Made by a program: the position numbers and the translations under genes. DNA of 64,000 nt from Pelodera strongyloides (taxonomy: Eukaryota > Nematoda > Chromadorea > Rhabditida > Rhabditidae): contig JAANDG010000141.1 in assembly GCA_036852015.1 (NCBI GenBank), forward strand, positions 186,001-250,000. The letters are read 5' to 3'. Position 1 is the first letter of the stretch. The number at the start of each line of letters is the position of its first letter. The notes beneath the pieces are model-generated. The model did no database searches. It was given only the letters and a program-made list of their open reading frames with translations, and had not been told where the DNA came from. Below are positions 25,901 to 37,300 of the stretch, piece by piece.

Positions 25901-28900
25901 CGATACCATGTGGGATGCGGTCACATTCGCTGTGAGTTTGCGGTCGCTTTTAAAGATACACCTCACTGATGATGTTGAATAGGAACAGAATAACTCAACC
26001 CTCAATTTTAGCCCAGAGGAATCTGCGCCTGGGACCACATCTCACAGGACTTCAGCTGTCCCGATTCGGACAATCCGGACAACCTGTTCACTGTCTTGGT
26101 AAGGTTCTACGCCTAGATCACAATTTTGGGTTAAGCGAACATATTATATGCACGTAGTTCCAGTAGCCTCTTGGATCTTAATCGATCTTGTTCAGCACCT
26201 TGGAGAAGACGAGTTCGGGCACACGTTCCAAAGAGTTATGAACGGACATTGCCAGAAACCCAGTACGTTTAAATTTGTTATGAAGTGTAGTATACGGCTA
26301 TATTTAATAGACATAATATCAGTTTATCATTTATTTTTTTTCAGTGTACACGTGCGGCAACGGAGGACTTCGATACAACGGTTCTTGTGTCTGCACGGAA
26401 TATTGGCAGGTACGTGAACGATATGCATTAGACAGTTTCGGAATTGTTTTGCTGCACATGCATCCTTCGATTGGAGTGAATGTGCTTGACAGGCGCCTAT
26501 TTAGGGCCAGGATTGCATGACACCCAATTGTGTCAATGGAGGAGAGTTAGACCAAGATGACCGCAGATGTGTCTGCCCACCTGGCTTTGGAGGATACGCT
26601 TGCCAATTGGGTATGCTTACATAGTCCACCACAATGAACGGTGGTTTCTGGGACGATGAATGAGCATTATTAATAAACAAAAGTCTTGAAATGTGCTTTA
26701 CAGAGATGTGTACTGTCCGACAGAATCACACAATCAACCACGACCCGAAGACCCTCATCGTCCTTCTGGAAGAATCACAGCAAAATCTGCCCGCAATGCA
26801 ACAGGTTTGAATTTTTATTGCACCAGTTCACAAAAATTATTTGTACGAACATCATCATTGCTTGAAACAGTGATTTTTCTTTATGTCTTATCATTTAGTT
26901 GGCCGCTGGTTTCACATCCATTGTACAAAATCTGCAATCCGGATGGATCGGAAGTTACGTCCTGATTACTTTCAACTGTGAGTGCTTAATTCATTGCTGT
27001 GAAATGAATCCACCTTAGATTTTAAACAAATGCCATATTTTTATTAATGAAGATCTCTTATATGTGGTAGTCAGTATCATATGCACGTTTTCAGCACAAG
27101 GAGTCAAGTTCACGCAATTACCTACCACAGACCCAGCACAGATTGTTTCCGCCATTAATCAAAGAATCCCACTAGCAACTGACACAGCCAAGTGCAGCAT
27201 GCCACTTTATGGGTATGTGAGCGATATAAATTTAACACTGGAATTATAAAGTCACTACTATAAAGTCACCATAACGTCGAGCAATTTGTCATCTGGAACT
27301 CGTCGCCTACTGCTCAGGACCTCTGCGGAACATTTCATAAGCAAACCTTGAAATTGTACTTTAACTCTCAAGCCTCACTCACTTTTAATCCAATATCTGT
27401 TCAGGGCTGTGGGCTCTACATTTGATCTCGTCCAGGGCACAATTGAAGCACAGGTTCTCCTGGTAACATCTTCGGAGGCCTCAGATTTGGCAACGCGCAT
27501 ACCTGTTGTTGAGAAGATCACCACTCTTTCACCCAGGGTAACCATTTTTCGGCTCGATTGAACTTTTCATAGCCAAACTATGCAGAACAGATTGAACATT
27601 TGCTAATTTTCTGTCAGGTTAAAATCCATTGGATCTGTTTAGCTCCACTACATTTACACGTCGACAGCTGGATGTACGTACAATGCATCAGTGCCGAACA
27701 GTGGTGGAATCCAGCACTTCCTGAGATTTGCATATGCTACCGGTGGAAGTGGTATCTTCATCTCGCAAGCAGATGTAACCACGGTAGGCATAATAACTTT
27801 TAGAAAAAGAAACACTATCTCGGCCAAATGCTCCTTAGAAACAGTCACGTTTTTAGGCACTGCAAGCCTATGTTCCCGCTCAATACCACGCCTATCCAAT
27901 GCTCTACCCGACATTCACAGATTCCCAGTGTACCAGCGAAACTTGGTAAGATTCGAATATTCCGTATCGTAAGGAATATAAAATATTTGCACTTAAAGCT
28001 GCATTTTAACAAACGAAGTTTCATTTTATTTCATGACGACGAATTGAAAGAAAGTCAATGGCTAACCCAACAGGAAGATCAGCCATTTTCTCACTGAGAT
28101 ATTAATGTATGTTCCAGGTACCTGCAAGTCGATAACAACTCTTCGGATATCTATGTGGCAGCGGTGTCTGATATTGGCATGCTTTCAGCCGTCAACCCAT
28201 TCGGAGGTACTTTTATCGTGTACCTGTAAATTGAGAGTTTTGTTTCAAATATCACCAACAATGTGGCATTTCAAGCATATTACTTGCAGATGGAATCCCG
28301 GTGAATCCAATGTTCACTTCCGGAAAGACAACATACTACCACTTGAAGCCACAATATGGAGGAATTCACATCTTAAATGCTAGTTTTTCAACAACACATA
28401 AAATCATAAAGCTTCAATAAACGGAAAAAAATAAGAGGCAAACACCGAGTAGAACAAGAATACAAGCATGTGATTTGTTGGTGACGCCGGTTTGTTTCGT
28501 GTTAGTTTAAAATGCAAAAAAAATGGTTGAGAAAAGTGTGAAGTAGACTTCTTGCAGTACGCATCGCCTGGACCTTGCTATGTGTCGGTCCTCGGTCAGG
28601 GTGGCCCTCGAGTTTTCACTGGCTTTGTTCAACCCACTTCTGCCGATCCTACCGGAGCACATACCGATATCATCACTACGGATGCTCTCCTTGGTAGGAT
28701 TTGCATAGATCAATAAGTAGCTAGCTTTCCTCTGATTGTCTCTAGTGAACTGCAGATAATAAGCAGTCCATGTTCTTTAGGAACAAACGCTCCCGTTGTA
28801 CACCTCGAAATGCCGATGCGCGAGAGAAGTCATCTTCGATACATTGAAATGTGGGACCCACAAACTAACCGGGTATGCTTGTCTTGCGTGATAACCAAAG

Positions 28901-30954
28901 CACAACTAGTGGCACTCACTGACAAAATTCATCTTTGCTAATTCGTGCTTTTCAGGCATACCGCAGCGAGCTGTTTAGACGCGAGAACTGCTTCATGGAA
29001 TATTATGCGGATCCCTTCCAGTGCAACGTAAGTTACGTCATGAGTACCAGTTCAACTACGTGTGAATTGATCGGTTAAACTTTTGCGAAGAACTGCAACT
29101 AAAGAAATACTCCATGAGCACATCACATCACATTTATTTTAGCAAACCGAGTTCTTCCTGATGGTGATCAGCGGTTTCGACGAACTTTACCAACCGTTCG
29201 AAAGATTGGCTGTATCCTTCTGCCTAACAACAGGTATGACGATTCACATATATTACATTTCAACTTACGAAAGAACGAGCAACCGAAACCCCAAAATATA
29301 ATGCTAGATTTGTGGGTTCCCCACTCCAATCTCTAATTAACTTGTGGGTAAGGTAGCGAAATACACACTGCTCAGAACGAAGACTGAAAAGATATGTCGT
29401 TCCAGTTCCAACTGGAGCTCCTCCAACTCCTCCAATAACCCAAGGACCGCCAGTAACCGGTCAGGTTACGACAACCACGACAATCCCTCCAACCACCTCA
29501 TATGGATTGCCTAACATTATGGTCGACATCTACTTTGCAATTGATGTCACGAGCACATCAAAAAATAACATTGACGAGGTACCCAAATAGTAGCCGAAGT
29601 GTATTCTACTATTCTTAAAGGAACGACTAATGAATGTGCCTTAAATGCATTCTTTAGAATAAAACATATAATACAGACAAATTAAGAGAAATCACGGTAT
29701 GTCGTCAAGATAATATCGATTTTCACAATAATACAAATGAATCGAGTTTCAGATGATCACATTTGTGAAGACCCTATTGCTGCCATTCACCGTTGGACAG
29801 TCATATACTCGCGTTGGATTTATTCCCGTAATGAGTATCGGCGCCTTTGTTACTGCTCCTCTCTCTGCTAGTTCGGGAACGGTGAGGCAACTATTTCTAT
29901 AAAAACGCATTCTTTATTTTCGTCACCAGCGAACATGCCTTCAAATGGATACGTAGAGTTCGATGAAAGTTAGTAAATGTTAATATTACAGAACTCCGTC
30001 TTCACCGCTTTGGGAGCACTCAAGACCACGTACCAAGACTTCGACGAAACTGGACCTATCCTTGGAGCGTAGGGCATTTCTCAATGATTTTTCTGACTAG
30101 AAGGACACTAACTTTCCAAACAGCAAATCAAACCTCAATTTATACATTCATAGCATTACGCAGAACTTTTCAGGGATTTGGATTACCTGCTGAAACCGGA
30201 ATATCTGACAAACCAGGCTGGTTACAGAGCAAATCTGAAGAACCATGTTGTCATCTACCTCACATCCAGCACAACGTTTGTTTTTTCTTCATTTTTCAGC
30301 GCATTCGTGTGCTTGTCACAAAGATGTGCAAAATCACAGAAAAATATATCTATAATTAAAATATCAAGTACAATTAAGACAGCGAAACGGTAATCAGGGA
30401 CATGTGTACAAAGTATGTGAAAATTCTGGGTAAAAACCGAACAAAGGTATGAAATGCAAAAATGTTTCAGGATATCTGACCTGGACGACGCTGTTCGGAA
30501 CGCCAATCTAATGCGCTCTATGGGTGACTATGGACAAATTGCAATTGCCTACAAATCAGGAGGAACTGGGGCTGCAGATCTTAAGGTACGATTGTTTTTT
30601 TTTTGTTCAATACTACTTTTGACCAGAAGCTGAACTCCAGCACCATGATTGATATTTTCAGAAGGTCGTTGGTCCCTCTAACTCAGCCACGTGTGTCTTT
30701 ACTGCCGAAGACGAGCACAGCCTCAACACCGATGTGGCCAAGAAGGTCCAACAGCTCATTTTCGACAACGAGTGGGTTTTATGAATCTATACACGTTGAT
30801 TAGCCGAAAGTGCACAGAGAAACACATGTTTCGTTTTCGAAGAGAACAAATTTCCAAACATAATTTTCCTCATTGGTTTCAGTTTTCTGAGTTTGTGTTC
30901 TACAATGTCTAACACTCCTATTTTAGCCAAAGCGGCATCTACTGCAAGAACTGA
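16985..30954 (+). CDS. irg-7: Large secreted EGF / VWA / C-type lectin mosaic protein (IRG-7-like)
   Basis: I read about 64 exons giving roughly 2,215 aa, from ATG 16985 to TGA 30952-30954, with consistent phases nearly throughout. Order: signal peptide (residues 1-17); acidic linker; furin-like SKR/SIPF site (about 17610); beta-rich modules; Pro/Thr linker ([12 protein letters not shown], 19260); EGF (19430-19557); VWA-like module; EGF pair (22115-22377); a second VWA-like block (to about 24020); C-type lectin domain (24357-25326); beta module; EGF pair (26345-26610); third VWA-like block (to 27783); Pro/Thr linker (29410-29510); C-terminal VWA with DVTSTS (29520-30770). This composition matches C. 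elegans IRG-7 (F40F4.6) and relatives, linked to pathogen response and germline-loss longevity. It is presumably extracellular, perhaps gut-lumenal; no membrane anchor is seen. Assignment to irg-7 rather than a paralogue rests on architecture only. PolyA signals lie at 31001-31010. Confidence 0.72.
19430..19557 (+). other. EGF-like domain in the IRG-7-like protein
   Basis: One exon encodes two cysteine clusters: [14 protein letters not shown] closing one EGF, then [10 protein letters not shown]...[14 protein letters not shown] forming a full six-cysteine EGF. No calcium-binding D/N signature is present. Confidence 0.85.
22115..22377 (+). other. EGF-like pair in the IRG-7-like protein
   Basis: Two tandem EGF modules over two exons: [13 protein letters not shown] with [13 protein letters not shown], then [13 protein letters not shown] with [11 protein letters not shown]. 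It separates two VWA-like blocks. Confidence 0.85.
24357..25326 (+). other. C-type lectin-like domain in the IRG-7-like protein
   Basis: Spread over five exons. It begins [14 protein letters not shown], followed by [32 protein letters not shown] and the closing [14 protein letters not shown]. All framework cysteines of a long-form CTLD are present. The calcium/sugar site is not a textbook EPN or QPD (the loop reads NQDPTDP), so carbohydrate binding is uncertain. Confidence 0.85.
26345..26610 (+). other. EGF-like pair in the IRG-7-like protein
   Basis: [16 protein letters not shown] with YWQGQDC, then [17 protein letters not shown] with FGGYACQ: two EGF modules split by one intron, following the lectin region and preceding a VWA-like block. 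Confidence 0.82.
29509..30770 (+). other. C-terminal VWA domain with MIDAS-like motif
   Basis: After a Pro/Thr linker the frame reads [20 protein letters not shown], with the DxTxS form of a metal-ion-dependent adhesion site. It is followed by [29 protein letters not shown] and IAIAYKSGG, the strand order of a VWA fold. The earlier VWA-like blocks of this protein lack the D-x-S/T-x-S motif. Confidence 0.75.
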
Positions 30955-31373
30955 CCGCCGACATCTCTATGCAGGAAAACCGATAATATTGAACTTTCCT
31001 AATAAATAAATTGTTAATAAAAATTGCGTTCTGTGGAGAAAGGGAGCATTTTTTTTGCAAGTAAGGATTATGCACTATGATTAAAGTGCCCGTTGTGACG
31101 TCATACACTATGAGTAACAGTTGGCAGGAAGAGCTGTTCTAAGAGGGCCATTTGTCTGCACTCTCTTGCTCTAGTTCTCTTGATCACTGCGATTTCTTCC
31201 ACTCTTAGTACCCATTTCAACATATCACACATCCATCCCCTATTCAACTTCCCGGCACTAAACATTAGAACTGACCAATATTCATTTAACATTTTTTTAC
31301 TAGCAACGGCATGTCCAAACCGTAAACACATGTTGTACACTACCGTGATATCTGCTGTACTCAACGTTGCAAA
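30955..31373. other. Intergenic region, IRG-7-like to carboxylesterase
   Basis: Contains overlapping AATAAA signals at 31001-31010 for the upstream gene. The remaining roughly 360 bp are the only upstream sequence available as promoter for the esterase; no TATA or GATA element stands out. Confidence 0.5.
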
Positions 31374-34300
31374 ATGGTGATACTGTTATTGTTTATCACA
31401 CTGCTAGAAATTGTTGGCGCACAGGTGCTTGAAAAATCCCGATCAGTATGGGTGGAACAAGGACTTGTTCGGTGAGCAGTTGAATAGAGTCAATAAGAAT
31501 AATAAGAAAATATCTCTTTGTACTCGACTGCACGCATATGAGAGATGCTTTTGCACAGTTCTGGCAGTTTTCAACCATTGAAGAAATATAATTTTTGCAT
31601 ATAAAAGTTAGCAATCCCATTTTAAGGGAAATTTTGAAGTGTGCTGCAAATAAGTGCCAACTTAGTTTTACTCGATGCAAAAACAATTTTGATTAGTGGT
31701 CGAGCGTTTGTATCGCATAGAGAAAACGCCGTTCAAAGCAAATTTGTGTGTTTACAAAAGTTACTGATTTTCTGTTTTAGAGGAAAAATTTACAAATTTG
31801 ATGATCGTTACATTCAAATATTTCGCGGAATACCATATGCTGAGCCACCAGTCGGCGAGCTTCGATTCAAGGTATTTTCACGCAAACTACTCTTTCCTTT
31901 TGATTTGTGCACTTGTCAACGCATTTTGATATATTGACTAGCACGTGAACTTGTCCCACAATTCTTCGTGTTTTGTGGGTGTGTAATGTGGTCGTGGTGC
32001 AATGTAATGATGATAGGACACCTCTTTGGTCTATTATTGATCTGGAAGTGGACCCCGGTCGTAGAACATCAATCATATGAAAAATAATGGTAATAAAGGG
32101 GTCTCACATGAGGGAATGAGAAAACACTTGCTCACTGTTGCCGAAACAGAGGCGTGTTCATAACGGGACCCTGGATTCTACATGCTTGTCTATGTGTGAG
32201 GATTGTATGACTGAATAAAGTGGTATTCATATAACAGGAAAGTTAACTGAAAAACCTCATTGCAGAAACCGGTGAAAAAATCACGATGGCACCAGGAGCT
32301 ATCAGCAGTGGAATACGGCGCTCCTTGCTTACAATTTATGGAATTTCACAAGCAAGACAAATTCGCTGGAGAAAATATGGCCAGAGAGAGCGAAGATTGT
32401 CTTTACTTGAATGTTTTCTCTCCATATGTGAGTTAGTTTTTGTTTGGTGTTTGCATTAACACACTCTATCTTTCTGCCGCTCTGTTTCTCCTCAATTGCT
32501 GGGAGGAAATATACATGACACATTCACGTTCGTACTACATTACAATTTCTAAGAAACATTTGCATGCAAACTATTTTGTGGAACATTTATTTCAACGTCC
32601 GTTTCATTAAGGACCTTGAAGACGAGTCTGCCGTGTACCCAATACTTGTGTGGATTCATGGAGGTTCATTTCTGGCTGGATCAGGCGACACTGGTATTGA
32701 CATGGAAGTTGTGGCCCGAAACATTGTCTTCAAAGGTGTCACCCTCGTCACAATCAACTACCGGCTTGGACCACTCGGTAGCTTTACTTTATGGGACTAT
32801 ATTTTTACTATCATAATTTATCTTGGTCTAAAAAGCTTGAACTCTTATTTTACTAGAGTTTTATTTTAGGCTTTCTCAATATGAACGACGGTGACAAGAT
32901 TGAAGGCAATTTTGGTATATGGGACATGGTTGGTTTTATATATTTGGTTAGTATGTATTGCTAAATATGGAGAAATATTCCGAATGCACGAAAAGGTTAT
33001 ATCCCAACACAAATCAATAATTACACATTAGGGATATCTACGCTTATGCAAAGAGAAAATACACTACTTGTCGGCCGTATTCAATTTGAATTAACAACAT
33101 TCATTCGTTCATAATTCAGGTGATGGCACTCCAATGGATTCAGGCCAATATGAAACAGTTCAATGGCGATCCAAACAGTGTCACTATTATGGGAGAAAGC
33201 GCGGGAGCTGCAGCAGTATCAGCACTGGCACTTAGCCCGAAGACGACAAGTAATATATAGTCTTATCGTTTATATGGGTATTGAACATGTAGAAGACCGT
33301 GTTCCAACAGCCATAATAAGTCATTATGCTTCGCAACACAGTGTACAAACCAGTATTCCATCATGCCATCATCTCCCTCCTCTATTCTATGCAGAGGTCG
33401 TCTTTGAACTTTCTGTATTAATAAAACGGTCAACATGTGATTGATAAATATGATGACAGATATTCCTCCCAAATTTGTTTCTATGAAAACGTTCAGATCT
33501 TGTTCACCAAGCAATCATAATGTCTGGATCCTCCACTGCTGGGTGGGCTCTTCACAGACACGGTACCCCTGCGTGGAGTGTTGACAATCTTGCCGCATAC
33601 CTCAGGTCAGCTTTTTAATTCTTTTTCTGGATTTTATCTTTTTTAACCTTCATTTTTTATTAGAGTGTTGGGATGAATCTTCGTGTGACTTTGTTAGCGA
33701 TTTTGTATACATGAATTTTTCGTGTACTTATTTTTTAATCATTGCTAACGTTGAACTCTTTATCGGCATTGGATCGACCACCAGAAAAAACAAAGAAAGT
33801 AAAAGTATAGATTACGTTGCAAATTAAAAAGAATTTCTGATTAACACAGGCCTAAATTACGAGTTGAAGCTAGCAAATGAGTTCGAAGAATCAAAATTCG
33901 TCCGTTGAACTTAATCACCACGTGATCGATATCGATAACTGCCATTCGGCCACTGCAATGCACACCGTGCTTTTCAAGTGCCGCGTTTGGGGAAACAAGT
34001 TCACCACGGTTGAAACATGTCATCGCTAAGTTTTCATACACAAGCTGAACGTTCCTTTTTCTATCCTCGATAAGAATTTTGCTCACTGTATTGTTGGAAC
34101 TTCTCCAAATACGTAGGCGAGTCAGTGGATCGTAGAATATGAGCATTGTGTCATTCCCGGAGGCTTCCGCTAGTGATGCGCTTGATTCAAAACCTGTCAC
34201 TTTGTTTCCTTCAATGCGACATTCCTGTGTCAAGAATAGGTTCAGTGTCGGTGTCTTCGAATTCCAGATTAGTGGCGTGCGCCTGGCCAAGCTGATTTTT

Positions 34301-37300
34301 GGAATCAACGCGAGGTTGGAGAATTTACCGATGGGAACTAGTATGTCAGCACTAATGTTTCTAATCCATAGGTTGGTGGATGGGACAGAACCGCTTGCCC
34401 AATTTATTTGAAGATGGGCCCGATTGCCTTCGGAGACTCGCTTTCTTAACAGCTCCATACCTTGCATGTTCATTTGTGGCAGGTAGCGTTCCAGTATGAA
34501 TGTAGAGTAATACGGTAAACCTGTGAAATTGTGAAAAGTGACAAAAATGTCCGCCTTATCCAGTACTGTGGCTCTTTTTAGCAGTTGATAAGTATCAACG
34601 CCGGTATCTTCACTTGTGCCGTTATTGTTCATCAATTCTCGCAGTGTATGGAAATTCGGGTGAGCAGATGCTGTGAAAGTCAACGCTTTTTCATACTGTG
34701 ATCCTGTAGCCACTTCGAAGCCGACAAACATAGACCTTTCGCAAACGGTGCGGCCTAAATACTCTGTTGGATTTAGAACCGTTTTCGGAAATAGAACGTA
34801 TCCAACTGAGTCGAGTGAATCGATCATTCGATATTCAGCCAATGTAGACAGGGAGTTGGAATTAGAAACAAAGCAAAACTGAAAATCCTTCTGGCATCCA
34901 ATCCTCAGGTCGAACGTTCTTGAATACTCGGAATCGATCTCATCAAAGTGAACACGTAACGTCGAGAGTCCATTCCGGCTAACTTCCTTCGCTTGAGTGA
35001 TGAGTGCCAAAACGTCGCATTGATTAGAGCCGTATAGTCTCATCGCGTGTTTTCTCAGTTCTTTTTCAAGGTAGGGAAAATGTTCAAACCCTTCATTCTC
35101 TATCGACCAGTCGCCTCGAATCTGAACTTCATTGTTAGACGATCCATGTCTCGTCAGCTCGAAGGTATTCCAGCCATAGATAAGAGCCTCCATCCAATAT
35201 GGTGTATTCAGTAGACATGTGCGGTATTTAAGACAAAACTCCTGTCCCAAGAAGAAGAAACCAATATTCTTCCGGTGACTTGCAAACCTTCCCACGATTC
35301 GCGGTTCGAAGTCACGATATCTGGCCTGAGACAGCCCTTCATGTTTCGTCGTTCCAATAAAATTGCTTGCCTTGCTTCTCATTGCAAATTTCACTTCTGG
35401 CAAAAACAGGGGCTCAATTACAGCGTTCCCGAATGTATCTGGCACTTTCACCCTGAGGCTCATGGGAATACGCATTTGGAGTGAGTGAAATATGCTCGTG
35501 CCCACAGGTCCCTGTGGTGTTCCTACGTTCATCTCAACAACGTGCGTCACAATGCCACTGTTATCCATTGTACTCTCCAATTCAAGGGTATCATATTGTC
35601 TTCGCAAGCGTGTTACCGTATCAAGTGAAAAAGTTGATGGCAACTTTCCCGAAATTCTCAACGGCATCCCAATTGATGTTGCGATTGTTCGTGAACACTC
35701 GTAGAAAAAAGCGAGGAATAGTGAAGAAATTCTGATTCCGGTGTTCTCGAGCGATTGAAGCAAGCGGGTCGGATTTTTAAGCGTACGCACAACGCTTTCC
35801 TCATCCAGGTTCTTTCCGTCAAAAGAGATAAAGCCCAGATCCAAGTTTTTGTAACGAATGTGTACGTATGCATGGGCATTCGCAGATACGTTTTGGTCCC
35901 GACGTGGAAAACGATTGATGTCATAGTATCTTTCCAAAATGTGAAGCATCCGAGATTCCAGACCAACTTGCGAGAAACCAACTTGTAAGTAATGTTTGTT
36001 CCATTGACCTCCATAGATTGTGTCCAGGGAAAGTAGAAGCTCGCTTGGAATCAGTCCATTTTGCTTGGCCAGGGACAAAAGGTCAAAGGTAGCTCCAACG
36101 TGCATATGTCCCAAGTAATGGGGTGAATGTGCGAACTTTGCTTTCAGAACGCGCATTTCCCGATCCTCAACACTTCTCATAGCTTGCTTGATTCGATCGC
36201 CGAGCCTGAACAAGACTAATTTGTGATTAAACCATAATTATGTTTTTGAACAATTAAAAAATTAAAGACAATGACTATTAAAACCAACTTTTGCTCACAT
36301 GGATTCCTGGTCTTTGTGTATCCGAGTAATGTGGAATAGGTGAACGCTTGAACGGCCTCGTTTTGCTCCTGTCTCATTTGCTGAACAATTTGCTCAAGCA
36401 TGGATGAAGTGACCAACTGCGTGTGGAGGAGGTGGTGAAGAGCATTCATTCTCAGAGTAGAAGGTTCCGAACAATTGAGAAACATGGTCACCAGAACCTT
36501 AAGACAAATATTAAGTGATCTACCATTATGCATGATCATTATTTAACCTGAAAACAGTAATTCCACACAATGAAACGAAACCTCTTGAATGACACGCCGT
36601 GGTTCACGATTCGATAACTTATGTCCGTCGGTCATCTGTCTGAATGCATCCATGGCTTGAAGCCTGACCATATGATGCTCTGTTCCGGAAATTATAGCAG
36701 ACAAATAGGGAATAAACTCAGTGAGACCAGAATTAGCAACCGTCTTCAAAGCGAGCACCTGAAATGTAGGGCATGATTTCTTCAAATGTTATAATTTGTT
36801 ACTGAATTTCTTTTAGTCTGTTTTGCATTATTGCAATACAATGAATGGGTGGGAACTTAGCTTGTCATCCAGGTTTGTAGCACTATCGTAAATCGAAGTG
36901 AGAATATTGTGATAGCGTTGTCTCAATTGTGAGTCACAACTCGCGATGCCATGGTGAAAAGACACTGGCCGGTCTTCATGTTTTCCACACAGTCCGTTCA
37001 TTAGTGTGCCGATTATTAGAAACACACTCTGTCGGAGTGTCTGAAAATGGTGCGCCACACGTGTAATCAACCTTTTGTTTATGGACACATAAGAACTGTT
37101 CAACAGGTTGCCATGCGGCGCTAACAAGTGTTTTGCAGTAATAAGATGATGCATTGATCGTTCACAGCTTTGCGGTCACATAGTTTTACCAATTGGAAAT
37201 CAGATTTTTGTTATTTTATGGAAATGTCATTTTATTGAAAATTGCTGGAGTGTGCGAACTTTGCTTTCATAACACAAACCTCACTTTCCTGAACTGGGGT

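Noticed and set aside
33841..36213. The 790-codon uninterrupted frame on the minus strand as a retroelement or viral ORF
   Set aside because: Its sequence follows the vitellogenin lipid-transfer layout and the upstream exons complete that family; there is no polymerase, integrase or capsid motif.
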